A program made the translations under genes and the position numbers. This document shows positions 54,714-63,885 of a stretch of 64,000 nt of DNA, one piece after another. Below the pieces are notes generated by a model that saw only the letters and a program-made list of their open reading frames with translations, ran no database searches and had not been told where the DNA came from. Location: the NCBI RefSeq assembly GCF_027622875.1, contig NZ_JAPZVP010000009.1, positions 189,640-253,639 on the forward strand, given 5' to 3'. Source of the DNA: Glycomyces luteolus (GTDB lineage Bacteria; Actinomycetota; Actinomycetes; Mycobacteriales; Micromonosporaceae). How positions within the stretch are numbered: the stretch's first letter is position 1; every line of letters begins with the position of its first letter.

Positions 54714-55835
54714 ATGACCCGCGACCTCGCGTCCCGCCGCAACCGCGCCGCAGCGCTCCAGCAACGCCGCCCCGCCGTCCCGGCCGAAACGACGCAACCC
54801 CAGACCATCGCCACCGTCGAATGGCGCGGTGAGAAATACCCCGGCACCCCCTACGCCGACGGCGCCGCCTGGGAGCTCTACTCCGCCCTCCCGCGCCCCG
54901 ACTTCCTCCCCAACCCCCGCCCCGGCAGCGACTACCCCTACCGCCACTTCGCCCACGCCGGCGAAGTCCTGCGCGACGGCGTGCCCGTCGCCGTCGCCGA
55001 CGACCGGTCCCTCACCGTGCCGCTCGCGCCCGGCCTCGACCTCGAATACGTGCGCCGCCTGACCCAGACCCCGCACCTCGACCCGGCCGCGCGCGTCCTC
55101 CTCGACCGCGTCCGCCGCTCCGCGGCGGTCAGCCCCGGCGACGTGATGGAGCGACCCGTCACCGCTCCGATGATCGCCCGCCTCATGGAGACCGCCGCCG
55201 TCCCCGGCGGGTTCTGCTACCGCCGCTGGGACATCGCGCACCTGCGCACCCCCGCCGCCCGCTCCGTCCTCGGCGGCGAGACCGAACCGAGCGAGCCCTG
55301 GGTGTTCGCCCTGCGCTGGCACGCGGCCGACGCGTGGGACTACCAGGCGCCCGTCGCCCCCGAATACGAAGGCCTGACGGCGATGCCGTCCTCCGACCGG
55401 CGCGGCATGCCCGTCCTCGGTACCGGGTTCGCGATCTCGACCGCGCACCTGCTGCCCGAGCACGTCACCGCCGACCTCACCGATCTGCCGCTGCCCGAGG
55501 GCGCCCGGATCCTCGCCTACACCGAGCAGGGCGCCGAACTCGAGCTCTTCGCGTACTCCGGGCAGCAGTGGGCGCCGCTCACCCTCGAACGGCGCGTTGA
55601 CATCCCGGGCGTCGAGCAGGGCCGCGTCCACCAGGTGCGCCGGGTCCTGCGCGAGGCGAACCACGTGCTGTGGAAGGGCATCCCGGGCTCGCTCGTGGAC
55701 GCCGACGACGACTGGGCGCGGTTCCGCCTCTCCCGCCCCAGCCCCGACGTCCTCTCCCGGTCCGGGGCCGAGGCCGTGCGCCGCGGCGTCTACGAGAAGT
55801 GGGTCGAGCGCGGCGAAGTCGCCCCGGCGATCTGA
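54714..55835 (+). CDS. Unknown 373-residue actinobacterial protein
   Basis: I do not recognise this protein. It has a basic N-terminus rich in Arg and Gln, no signal peptide and no membrane helix. Readable stretches are VEWRGEKYPGTPYADGAAWE, DIAHLRTPAARSVLGG, GTGFAISTAHLLPEHV and RVLREANHVLWKGIPGSLVD. Codon use is fully typical of the genome, so it is a real gene. It interrupts the usual metG-tatD neighbourhood and is oriented opposite to both. A terminator shared with metG follows. No function is proposed. Confidence 0.75.
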   Translation: MTRDLASRRNRAAALQQRRPAVPAETTQPQTIATVEWRGEKYPGTPYADGAAWELYSALPRPDFLPNPRPGSDYPYRHFAHAGEVLRDGVPVAVADDRSLTVPLAPGLDLEYVRRLTQTPHLDPAARVLLDRVRRSAAVSPGDVMERPVTAPMIARLMETAAVPGGFCYRRWDIAHLRTPAARSVLGGETEPSEPWVFALRWHAADAWDYQAPVAPEYEGLTAMPSSDRRGMPVLGTGFAISTAHLLPEHVTADLTDLPLPEGARILAYTEQGAELELFAYSGQQWAPLTLERRVDIPGVEQGRVHQVRRVLREANHVLWKGIPGSLVDADDDWARFRLSRPSPDVLSRSGAEAVRRGVYEKWVERGEVAPAI

Positions 55836-55844
55836 GCACACGGA

Positions 55845-55872
55845 AAAGGGCCCGGCAGCCGCCGGGCCCTTT
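55845..55872. terminator. Bidirectional terminator before metG
   Basis: AAAGGGCCCGGC pairs perfectly over 12 bp with GCCGGGCCCTTT around AGCC, followed by CCTTT. Confidence 0.85.
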
Positions 55873-55884
55873 CCTTTGCGCTCT

Positions 55885-57675
55885 CTAGGCGTTCAGCCGC
55901 TCGATCTCTTCATCCACAATGGACGGTTCGAGCTTCGTGAACACCGGGGTCGGCTTCTCCAGCACGGTGCCCGGCACCAGCGGCACCGACTCCCACTTCG
56001 GGACGTCCGAGTAGTCGCCGGTGAGGATCGGGTACGGCCCGTCGGTCGCGCCGCCCTCGTCGAGGTCGGCGACCTCCTCGATGTACGGCATGGGCGCGAA
56101 CACGCCCTCGCCGCCGAGCAGCTCGTGCACCCGCTGCGACGAGTGCGGCAGGAACGGGCTCATGATCGTCTTCAGGTCCGAGACGGCCTGCAGCACCGTG
56201 TAGAGGACCGTGCCCTGGCGCTTCGGGTCCTCCTTCATCTTCCACGGCGCGGTGTCCGCGAGGTACTTGTTCGCCGCCGCGACGGCCTTCATGGCCTCGC
56301 CGATCCCCGCCCGCACCTTGTTGGCGCCGATCAGGTCCCCGACGGTGTCGAACGCGGTCCTCGTCGCCGCCAGCAGCTCCCGGTCGACATCCTCGAGCTC
56401 GCCCGGCTCCGGCACGGCCCCGAAGTTCTTCGCGGCCATCGCGATCGAGCGGTTCACCAGGTTGCCCCAGCCCGCCACCAGCTCATCGTTGTTGCGGCGC
56501 AGGAACTCCGCCCACGTGAAGTCCGAGTCCTGGTTCTCCGGGCCCGCCGCGCAGATGTAGTACCGCAGCGCGTCGGGGGAGTACCGCTCCAGGAAGTCCC
56601 GCACGTAGATCACGACGCGGCGCGAGGACGAGAACTGCTTGCCCTCCATCGTCAGGAACTCCGACGAGACGACCTCGGTCGGCAGGTTCAGCTTCCCGAG
56701 CGCGCCCGGCTCGCCGCCGCCCGCGCCCTCGCCGTTCGCCCCCAGCAGCATCGCAGGCCAGATCTCGGAGTGGAAGACGATGTTGTCCTTCCCCATGAAG
56801 TAGTAGGACACCGCCTCCGGGTCCTGCCACCAGCGCTTCCACGCCTCCGGGTCGCCCGAGCGCCGCGCCCACTCGATCGTGGCGCTCAGATAGCCGATCA
56901 CCGCGTCGAACCACACGTACAGCCGCTTGTCCGGCCGGTCGACCCAGCCTTCCAGCGGGATCGGCACACCCCAGTCGAGGTCGCGCGAGATCGGGCGCGG
57001 ATGCATCTCGTCGAGCAGGTTCTTGGTGAACCGCAGGACGTTCGTGCGCCAGCCTGTGCGCGTGTCCAGCCACGCGTTCAACGCGTCGGCGAACGCCGGC
57101 AGGTCGAGGAAGAAATGGTCCTCCTCCACGAACTTCGGCGTCTCGCCGTTGATCCGCGACTTCGGGTCGATCAGGTCGGTCGGGTCGAGCTGGCGGCCGC
57201 AGTTGTCGCACTGGTCGCCGCGCGCCGAGTCGAACCCGCAGTGCGGGCACGTGCCCTCGATGTAGCGGTCCGGCAGCGTCCGCCCCGTCGACGGGCTGAT
57301 CGCCCCGAGCGTCTTCTTCTGCAGGATGTACCCGTTGCCGTAGAGCGTCGTGAACAGCTCCTGCACGGTCTGGTAGTGGTTCCCGGTGGTCGTGCGCGTG
57401 AACAGGTCGTACGAGAGGCCCAGCGCGTCCAGGTCCTCCACGATGATCCGGTTGTACTTCGCGGCGGCCTCGGCCGCCGTCAGGCCCTCCGAGTCGGCCT
57501 GCACCAGGATCGGCGTGCCGTGCTCGTCGGTCCCCGAGACCATGAGCACGTCGTGACCGCGCATGCGCATGTAGCGGGCGAAGACGTCGGCGGGGACCCC
57601 GAATCCTGCTACATGGCCGATGTGGCGCGGGCCGTTGGCGTAAGGCCAGGCCAGCGCGGTCAATACATGAGTCAT
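55885..57675 (-). CDS. metG: Methionyl-tRNA synthetase
   Basis: The 596-residue class I synthetase has the HIGH motif in [13 protein letters not shown] and a variant KMSKS loop, KQFSSSRR, which is normal for this actinobacterial form. The zinc knuckle is [17 protein letters not shown], followed by an anticodon-binding domain. It matches the MetG type found in Streptomyces that begins (M)xHVLTAxAWPY. I therefore prefer the ATG at 57675 over the ATG at 57684. It charges tRNA-Met; a matching elongator tRNA-Met gene is at 9.3 kb. Confidence 0.93.
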   Translation of the reverse strand: MTHVLTALAWPYANGPRHIGHVAGFGVPADVFARYMRMRGHDVLMVSGTDEHGTPILVQADSEGLTAAEAAAKYNRIIVEDLDALGLSYDLFTRTTTGNHYQTVQELFTTLYGNGYILQKKTLGAISPSTGRTLPDRYIEGTCPHCGFDSARGDQCDNCGRQLDPTDLIDPKSRINGETPKFVEEDHFFLDLPAFADALNAWLDTRTGWRTNVLRFTKNLLDEMHPRPISRDLDWGVPIPLEGWVDRPDKRLYVWFDAVIGYLSATIEWARRSGDPEAWKRWWQDPEAVSYYFMGKDNIVFHSEIWPAMLLGANGEGAGGGEPGALGKLNLPTEVVSSEFLTMEGKQFSSSRRVVIYVRDFLERYSPDALRYYICAAGPENQDSDFTWAEFLRRNNDELVAGWGNLVNRSIAMAAKNFGAVPEPGELEDVDRELLAATRTAFDTVGDLIGANKVRAGIGEAMKAVAAANKYLADTAPWKMKEDPKRQGTVLYTVLQAVSDLKTIMSPFLPHSSQRVHELLGGEGVFAPMPYIEEVADLDEGGATDGPYPILTGDYSDVPKWESVPLVPGTVLEKPTPVFTKLEPSIVDEEIERLNA

Positions 57676-57813
57676 GCGCCCCATGGTATCGGTCCAATCC
57701 GTAAGACCGACGGCGTCCGGGCCCTGGTGCAGCGGACGTTACGGCCTCACCCGACACGGCGATCCCGACGCGATTGCGCCCCCGTTCGCGAATTCGGTGA
57801 TGCAATAACCGGT

Positions 57814-58563
57814 ATGTCTGGAACACACCGCGCGGTCGATTCCCAGCACCAGCCCGCGTCCGCCGAGCCGCCGGCAGCGAGGGTGCCCGTTCCCGAGCTG
57901 CCCGCCGCGTACGGCGTCGTCGGCGACCACACCCGGGACCCCGGCGCCGGAGCCGCCCCCAGACCTGTCTCCCAGCGCGGGCCCCTCGGCTCCCAGACCG
58001 ACGGCATGGCCGCCATCCGCGCCGTCTGGGAGCGGGCCGCCGTATCCGACCGGAAACCCGCCAGGCCCGGCAGACCCGAGCGCCGCCGCGAACCCAAGGC
58101 CTTCGCCCCCGCGCTCCTCGGCATCCTCGTCTGCGCGTGCGTCCTCATGTTCTTCGCCTGGACTGCCGCCCCCGCCCTCTGGATCTCCGTGGGCCACTAC
58201 CAGTACGGCACCGTCCAAGTCACCGCCTGCGAGCAGGGGTTCGCCCCCTCCTGCACCGGCCGCTTCCAGACCCACGAATGGGCGAAGGACCTCCACCTCA
58301 CCGGCGACGTCACGGCCGCCGACGTCGGCGCCGAACTCCCCGCCCGCGCCACCGGCCCCGACGCGCACAGCGCCTACGTCGGCAGCACCCCCGGGCTCCT
58401 CCTCCGCTGGGCGCCCTCACTCGTCCTGTTCATGGCCGCCGCATTCGCCCTCGTCGCCGTCTCCGGCGCCACGAGGCTCTACGAAGGACGCTCCGCCGCG
58501 GTCGGCCTGTGCTGGGCCGCCGCCGGGGCCGTGCTCGCCGTCGCCCTCGCCTTCGCATGGTGA
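57814..58563 (+). CDS. Hypothetical protein with disordered N-terminus and membrane helices
   Basis: The 249-residue protein has ~95 Pro/Ala/Arg-rich residues at the N-terminus, then a helix (FAPALLGILVCACVLMFFAW). A ~70-residue extracytoplasmic loop with two Cys (CEQGFAPSCTGRF) follows, and then two more helices to the end. I do not recognise the family. CAATAA ends 5 nt before the ATG, so a leaderless start is possible. It is divergent from metG and precedes the penicillin-binding protein gene by ~240 nt, in which I see only a weak TAGAGT promoter-like element. Confidence 0.65.
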   Translation: MSGTHRAVDSQHQPASAEPPAARVPVPELPAAYGVVGDHTRDPGAGAAPRPVSQRGPLGSQTDGMAAIRAVWERAAVSDRKPARPGRPERRREPKAFAPALLGILVCACVLMFFAWTAAPALWISVGHYQYGTVQVTACEQGFAPSCTGRFQTHEWAKDLHLTGDVTAADVGAELPARATGPDAHSAYVGSTPGLLLRWAPSLVLFMAAAFALVAVSGATRLYEGRSAAVGLCWAAAGAVLAVALAFAW

Positions 58564-58805
58564 ACCGCGAAACGCACTGGTTGTACGCCGGCCCCGACAG
58601 CAGCCCTGGCAACCTGTTCGCGTGCGGCGCGGGCCCACTGGGACGGGCTGTAATGACGCCCACCCGAGTCGCCGGGCGCCGCCGCCCGCGAGGCGCGGCG
58701 TCGTAGAGTGAACCCGCCCCCGGAACTCCGCCTGACTCGGCGCTATGCCGCGCCCATTTTGCATTGACCGTTCCTTCCCCGCTTCGGGGCTCTTCGGGAG
58801 ACAGC

Positions 58806-60947
58806 GTGAGTGATTCTTCGAAACCGGTGGCGCAGACCTGGTTCGGACCCATCACCGCCGTGCAGCGACGCGCCATGTTCGCGCTCGTGCCGGTGGCGGT
58901 CACCTTCGGCCTCGTCGTCGGCCTGGCGTTCCTGCCGCTGACGAGCGCCTTCGGCGGCCTGGCCAAAGTCGGCTCCGAAACCGTCCTCGAACTCCCCGAC
59001 GAGCTCGTGCTCCCCCCTGCGCCCGAATCCTCGACCCTCTACGCCTCCGACGGCAAGACGGTCATCGCCACGTTCGGCGACCAGTACCGCGTGCAGCTCG
59101 AATACGACCAGATCCCCGAATCGGTCGTCAACGCGCTCGTCGCCACCGAGGATTCGAACTTCTTCGAGCACAACGGCGTCGACCCCGAAGGCGTCATGCG
59201 CGCGCTCGTCACCAACCTCGCCGACGGCGGCACCTCCGAAGGCGCCTCGACGATCACCATGCAGTACGTCCGGCAGGTCCTCTCCTACACCGCGACCACG
59301 CCCGACGAGGTCGCCGCCGCCAGCGAGGTCACCATCGACCGCAAGGTCAAGGAGATGGGCTACGCGCTGGCGCTCGAAGAGGAGATGACGAAGCAGGAGA
59401 TCCTCACCAACTACCTGAACACCGTCTACTTCGGCAACGGCGCGTACGGGATCGGCGCGGCCGCGCAGGTCTACTACGGGAAGGTCCCGGCCGATCTCAC
59501 GACCGCCGAGTCGGCGATGCTGGTGGGCCTGATCCAGTCGCCGTCGAACTACGACCCGATCAACGGCTCCTCGGAGGCCGCGCAGGTCCGCCGCGACCAC
59601 GTGATCAACCGGATGGTCGACGTCGGGACCCTGACGCCGGCCGAGGGCGACGAGGCGAAGGCCGAGGGCCTGAACCTCAACCCCCAGGAGGCCAACAACA
59701 CCTCCGGCGGCGCGATCGACTCGGACTACGGGTTCTTCGTCGACTACTTCGAGCAGTGGTGGAACCAGCAGGAGGACTTCGGGGACTCCGACGAGGTCCG
59801 CAAGGCCCGCCTCTACCGGGGCGGCTACGAGATCGTCTCGACCCTCGACGTGGAGCTGCAGGACGCCGCGCAGGACGCGGTCGAGAAGCAGAAGGAGACC
59901 GGCTCGGAGTACGCGCTCGGGTCGGTCGTGGTCGAGCCGGGGACCGGCGGCATCCAGGTGATGGCCGTGAACCGCAACTACTCGAACGACACGTCCGACA
60001 ACGGCCCCAACACCTCCAACCCTGAGTACAAGGGCTCGTACCCGAACACCACCAACCCGCTGCTGAGCGGCAACTCGGCGGTGCCGGGCTACCAGGCCGG
60101 CTCCTCGTTCAAGATGTTCACGATGCTCGCGGCGCTCGAGGAGGGCTACCCGCTGGACACGACGATCTACTCCCCGTACCAGTACACGTCGAAGTACGTG
60201 GTGGACGATGGCGGAGCCGCGTGCGGCAACAAGTGGTGCCCGAAGAACGCCTCGAAGTCGGAGGTCGGGAACTACAACATGTGGACCGGTTTCGGCGAGT
60301 CGGTGAACACGTACTTCGTGCAGTTGGCCGAGCGGGTCGGCGTGGACAAGGCGATCAACGTGGCCGAGCGGCTGGGCATCAAGTTCCGGGCCCAGGAGGA
60401 CCTCAACTTCGTCCAGAACAACCCGGAGTCCTTCGGGCCGTTCGTCCTCGGCGTCACGCAGACCACGCCGCTGGACATGGCGGCCGCGTACGCGACGCTC
60501 CCGGCGGACGGCGTGTACTGCCCGCCGATCCCGGCGGCGCACGCGACGACGCTGACGGGCGAGACGATCCCGTTCGAGTCGCCGTGCGACCGGGCCGTGA
60601 GCGTCGAGGTGGCCCGCGCCGCGGTGGACGCGGCGCGCTGCCCGACCGGTGACGGCGCGGTGGCCGGGACCTGCACGTGGGGCACCGCCCCGCAGGTCGG
60701 ACAGGCGGTCGACGGCCCGGTCGCGGGCAAGACCGGCACGACCGACTCGAACTCCACCAACTGGTTCGTGGGCTTCACTCCGAACGCGGCGGCCGCGGCG
60801 TTCATCGCCGACCCGGACAGCCCGCAGAACCTGGTAGGCAAGGGGAACCTCGGCAAGCCCGCGAACGCGGTGGCCGAGATCCTGGCCGCGCAGTGGGAGC
60901 TGAACGGCGAAGGCGATTTCACGCCGCCCAAGGATCTGGTGCACTAA
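58806..60947 (+). CDS. Class A penicillin-binding protein
   Basis: This 713-residue bifunctional enzyme polymerises and cross-links peptidoglycan. It has one membrane helix (~35-58), a GT51 transglycosylase (EDSNFFEHNGVDPEGVMRAL, with the catalytic Glu, then GASTITMQYVRQ and FGNGAYGIGAAAQVYYGK) and a transpeptidase. The transpeptidase has the active Ser in GSSFKMF near residue 434, SVN in FGESVNTYF, and KTG in VAGKTGTTDSN. No PASTA domain follows. The GTG at 58806 has GGGAG upstream. A terminator separates it from pmt. Confidence 0.93.
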   Translation: MSDSSKPVAQTWFGPITAVQRRAMFALVPVAVTFGLVVGLAFLPLTSAFGGLAKVGSETVLELPDELVLPPAPESSTLYASDGKTVIATFGDQYRVQLEYDQIPESVVNALVATEDSNFFEHNGVDPEGVMRALVTNLADGGTSEGASTITMQYVRQVLSYTATTPDEVAAASEVTIDRKVKEMGYALALEEEMTKQEILTNYLNTVYFGNGAYGIGAAAQVYYGKVPADLTTAESAMLVGLIQSPSNYDPINGSSEAAQVRRDHVINRMVDVGTLTPAEGDEAKAEGLNLNPQEANNTSGGAIDSDYGFFVDYFEQWWNQQEDFGDSDEVRKARLYRGGYEIVSTLDVELQDAAQDAVEKQKETGSEYALGSVVVEPGTGGIQVMAVNRNYSNDTSDNGPNTSNPEYKGSYPNTTNPLLSGNSAVPGYQAGSSFKMFTMLAALEEGYPLDTTIYSPYQYTSKYVVDDGGAACGNKWCPKNASKSEVGNYNMWTGFGESVNTYFVQLAERVGVDKAINVAERLGIKFRAQEDLNFVQNNPESFGPFVLGVTQTTPLDMAAAYATLPADGVYCPPIPAAHATTLTGETIPFESPCDRAVSVEVARAAVDAARCPTGDGAVAGTCTWGTAPQVGQAVDGPVAGKTGTTDSNSTNWFVGFTPNAAAAAFIADPDSPQNLVGKGNLGKPANAVAEILAAQWELNGEGDFTPPKDLVH

Positions 60948-60958
60948 TCGAGAAGTGG

Positions 60959-60998
60959 AGGGCCTGACGCGACTCGCCAGAGTGGGCGCTCAGGCCCT
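60959..60998 (+). terminator. Terminator of the penicillin-binding protein gene
   Basis: AGGGCCTGA pairs perfectly with TCAGGCCCT, and the 22-nt loop holds further GCG/CGC pairing. It lies 11 nt after the stop. Confidence 0.7.
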
Positions 60999-61010
60999 AG
61001 ACTCACCCCG

Positions 61011-62576
61011 GTGAGCGCCACCGCAGTCCGGCCCGAGCAGCCGCCCGCCGCCTGGCGGCCGACGCCGCTCCCCGGCCCCCTCCCCGCCGTCCGGGCCCGC
61101 CTCGCGAGCACCCTTCCGGACGACTCCCGCCGCGCCCTCTGGGTGACCCTCGTGATCACCGGGATCGCCGCCGCGCTGCGCCTGATCGGCCTGAACCACC
61201 CCAAGGGCCTGATCTTCGACGAGGTCTACTACGCGCAGGACGCGCACTCGATGCTGTCCTACGGCGTCGAATGGGACCCGGGCGCGGACGGCTCCTCGTA
61301 TGTCGCGCACCCGCCGTTCGGCAAGTGGCTCATCGGCGTCGGCGAATGGGCGTTCGGCTACGACGAGGTCGGCTGGCGCATCGGCGCCGCCGCCGCGGGC
61401 GTGATCGGCGTCGCGATCCTCATCCGCCTCATGCGCCGCCTCACCGGCTCGACCCTCCTCGGCGGCACCGCGGGCCTCCTGCTCGCCGTCGAAGGCAGCC
61501 ACCTCGTGCTCTCCCGCACGTCGCTGCTCGACATCTTCATCGCCACGCTCCTGCTCGGGGCCATGTACTGCCTCGTGCGCGACCGCGACTGGCGCCGCGC
61601 CGGGTGGCTCGCCGCGCTCGAGGACGGCCTCGACGTCAAGCGCCGCAGGCCCCGGCTCGGCCTGCCGTGGTGGCGGATAGCGTGCGCGGTGCTCCTCGGA
61701 CTCGCCATGGCCACCAAGTGGAGTGCGCTGTGGTACATCATCGTTGTCATCCTGCTCTACATCGTGTGGGACTGGCGGCTGCGCTGCGATGCGGGCGCTC
61801 GCAAGCCCTTCCGGGACACCCTGATCTACGAGTTCGGCCAGAACCTGTGGTTCGGGCTGCTCGCCGTGGGCGTCTACACGCTCTCGTGGACCGGCTGGTT
61901 CCTCAACGACACCGGCTCCTACCGCCACTGGCTGGCCGACCAGGGCCGCTCCGAGCCGCCCGTCATCGGCGCGCTCGTCAACTGGATGCAGTACCACTTC
62001 AGCGTCCTGGACTTCCACAACGGGCTCTCCTCCGAGCACGCCTACCAGTCCTGGCCCTGGCAGTGGCTGTTCAACCTGCGGCCGGTGGTCTTCTACTGGA
62101 GCTCCGACGTGAACTGCGGCGCGAGCGACTGCGCGGGCGAGGTGCTCCTCCTCGGCACGCCGCTGCTGTGGTGGACGTTCGTGCCCGCCGCGCTCGCGCT
62201 CCTCGTCTGGGCGCTGCACAAGCGCGACTGGCGCGCCTGGTTCCTCCTCGCGGGCCTCGGCGCGGGCGTCCTCCCGTGGTTCATGTACCCCGATCGGACG
62301 ATGTTCTTCTTCTACGCCGCCCCGGCCGTCCCGTTCTTCATCGGCGCGGTCACGTGGTGCCTGGGGTTGATCATCGGCCGCACCAGCCTGCACCGCAGGA
62401 ACACCGGCCTCCCGCCCCTCGGATCGCCGGAGCGGCGCCTCACGGGCGCGCTCATCGCCGGGGCGTTCGTGGCGGTCGTCGTCCTCTGCTTCGCCTACTT
62501 CTGGCCGATCTACACCGGCGAGGCGATCCCTCGCGACGAGTGGCACGCCCGCATGTGGCTCGACTCCTGGATCTGA
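61011..62576 (+). CDS. Protein O-mannosyltransferase (Pmt, GT39)
   Basis: The 521-residue multi-pass membrane protein transfers mannose from polyprenol-phosphate mannose to secreted proteins. The catalytic Asp-Glu is in GLIFDEVYYAQDAHSML on the first extracytoplasmic loop, HPPFGKWLIG is a conserved GT39 feature, and about 10-11 helices are predicted. A Pro-rich cytoplasmic N-terminus precedes helix 1. In mycobacteria and Streptomyces such Pmt proteins modify lipoproteins and adhesins. Several secreted proteins in this window are possible targets, but that is inference only. It is followed by tRNA-Ala. Confidence 0.9.
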   Translation: MSATAVRPEQPPAAWRPTPLPGPLPAVRARLASTLPDDSRRALWVTLVITGIAAALRLIGLNHPKGLIFDEVYYAQDAHSMLSYGVEWDPGADGSSYVAHPPFGKWLIGVGEWAFGYDEVGWRIGAAAAGVIGVAILIRLMRRLTGSTLLGGTAGLLLAVEGSHLVLSRTSLLDIFIATLLLGAMYCLVRDRDWRRAGWLAALEDGLDVKRRRPRLGLPWWRIACAVLLGLAMATKWSALWYIIVVILLYIVWDWRLRCDAGARKPFRDTLIYEFGQNLWFGLLAVGVYTLSWTGWFLNDTGSYRHWLADQGRSEPPVIGALVNWMQYHFSVLDFHNGLSSEHAYQSWPWQWLFNLRPVVFYWSSDVNCGASDCAGEVLLLGTPLLWWTFVPAALALLVWALHKRDWRAWFLLAGLGAGVLPWFMYPDRTMFFFYAAPAVPFFIGAVTWCLGLIIGRTSLHRRNTGLPPLGSPERRLTGALIAGAFVAVVVLCFAYFWPIYTGEAIPRDEWHARMWLDSWI

Positions 62577-62652
62577 CCGCCCCCAACGAGACCCGCACCA
62601 CAAGCCACCCTCGCGGCGGCCTCCCGCGGCTGTGCTAACCTAGTCGCCGCAA

Positions 62653-62725
62653 GGGGCTTTGGCGCAGTTGGTAGCGCGTTTCGTTCGCAATGAAAAGGTC
62701 AGGGGTTCGAATCCCCTAAGCTCCA
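62653..62725 (+). tRNA. tRNA-Ala (anticodon CGC)
   Basis: This is a 73-nt cloverleaf. Acceptor GGGGCTT pairs with AAGCTCC, anticodon stem TTTCG with TGAAA, and the anticodon CGC is at 62686-62688. The T loop is TTCGAAT. CCA is not encoded. The accessory patch begins right after it. Confidence 0.92.
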
Positions 62726-62748
62726 CAGAACCGGATATTCCGTATGAG

Positions 62749-62773
62749 AGCGGTCATCATGCTGATGACCGCT
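62749..62773 (+). terminator. Terminator after tRNA-Ala
   Basis: AGCGGTCATCA pairs perfectly with TGATGACCGCT around TGC, followed by TCTTTATT. Confidence 0.8.
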
Positions 62774-62853
62774 TCTTTATTGCCATCACCCCGCCGGACT
62801 GCTGTTGGGAATAACTGTCTACACATATTATGGGTGTGTGTACATTTATTCCC

Positions 62854-63459
62854 ATGAGCAAGGATCGCGGACAAGCTCGAACACGGCTGCAAGAGCTGCC
62901 TTCCGTCTTCACCTACCGTATGGCCACTGAAGCGGGCGTTGCGAAAACGACCCTGTACCGCTTGCGAGACCAAGGGTTCATCGAGCTGATCGGGCGTGGC
63001 CGGTTCCGGATCGCCGACGCTGATCTTCCTGCAGACCTTGAGCTCCACGAGATCGTCCAGCGGGCACCGCAGGCCACGATCTGCCTAGTCTCGGCACTGA
63101 GTCGCCATGACCTGACCGACCAGATCCCGCCCGCCATCGACATTGCGATCCCGCGAGGCCGCCGGCGACCCTCCACCGAAGCGCCGGTCGCCTGGCATTC
63201 CTTCGATCCCGAGACCTTCACCGTCGGTCGCACCGAATTGCAGCTCGATGAGGAAACCGCGATCGGTCTATATGGACCCGAGCGGAGCATCATCGACGCG
63301 TTTCGTCTGCGACACCTCGAAGGCCACGAACTCGCCACCGAGGCGCTCAAGCGATGGCTGCGTCGCCCTGCGACATCCCCAGCCGCAATCCTCGCCATGG
63401 CCCGCGACTTCCCGAAAGCACGTCCCGCGCTGCAGAACGCCTTGGAGATCCTGCTGTGA
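62854..63459 (+). CDS. AbiEi-family antitoxin (type IV toxin-antitoxin)
   Basis: The 201-residue protein has an N-terminal winged helix typical of AbiEi antitoxins (VFTYRMATEAGVAKTTLYRLRDQGFIELIGRGRFR) and the AbiEi C-terminal domain (ATICLVSALSRHDLTDQIP, TLERTELxLDEETAIGLYGPERSIIDAFRLRH-like sequence). Such proteins repress their operon and oppose a nucleotidyltransferase toxin. A TATTAT element (62826-62831) lies upstream. I prefer the ATG at 62854; an in-frame ATG at 62830 overlaps that element. The partner toxin gene that follows is reduced to a remnant. Confidence 0.85.
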   Translation: MSKDRGQARTRLQELPSVFTYRMATEAGVAKTTLYRLRDQGFIELIGRGRFRIADADLPADLELHEIVQRAPQATICLVSALSRHDLTDQIPPAIDIAIPRGRRRPSTEAPVAWHSFDPETFTVGRTELQLDEETAIGLYGPERSIIDAFRLRHLEGHELATEALKRWLRRPATSPAAILAMARDFPKARPALQNALEILL

Positions 63460-63593
63460 ACGAGCGACCGACCCGAGCGACCGCAGCCAGCGAGCTCTTG
63501 GACGCCGTGGCCGGTTTCGCCGATCCCGTCGTCGGCGGCACGGTCAACGCTTGGACCTGGAACGCTGCCGAGCAACAGCGGCAACCGCACTGA
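63456..63593 (+). pseudogene. Internally deleted AbiEii toxin remnant
   Basis: A 45-codon frame starts at GTG in a GTGA overlap with the antitoxin stop, exactly where AbiEii genes start. Its first residues, MNERPTRATAA, match AbiEii N-termini, and the rest (AVAGFADPVVGG, then WTWNAAEQ) matches the normal AbiEii C-terminus from memory of the family. The ~250 residues between, with the nucleotidyltransferase GGMLL and DxDL motifs, are missing. The product cannot be an active toxin. The deletion appears clean and in frame. Confidence 0.7.
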
Positions 63594-63885
63594 AACCGTG
63601 TCACCACCAACGCCCTGCCTGCGAGGCCTGCTCAATTGCTCCAAGGCTCGGCTCAACCGGCGCGTCGCGCTGCCGCGCCCGAAAACTAGCATCGCGAGCC
63701 TCGCCGGTGGATCCAAACTCCATCGCTTCACGGTGGAAGGGGACTGGTTCGTCCTTGACCTCGCGATGATGGACCTCTGACCAGAACCCGAGGCCGTTCA
63801 AGCTGCCCAGTTCGCAGCCGATGGTGCAGGTATCAGTATTCAGTCATCGCTCGATATTCCGAAAGCGTCGACAACTGAGGTGTTC
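63594..63885. other. Remnant DNA between the AbiEii remnant and the transposase end
   Basis: These 292 nt hold no convincing gene. A 60-codon open frame (63598-63780) lacks a ribosome binding site and has atypical codon use for the genome; its last residues, LHRFTVEGDWFVLDLAMMDL, may be a decayed coding fragment of unknown origin. The stretch 63825-63880 is less GC rich and could include the end of the insertion sequence. Confidence 0.4.

Noticed and set aside
63598..63780. A 60-codon gene after the AbiEii remnant
   Set aside because: It has no ribosome binding site, weak codon bias and no recognisable family. I recorded it as remnant DNA.
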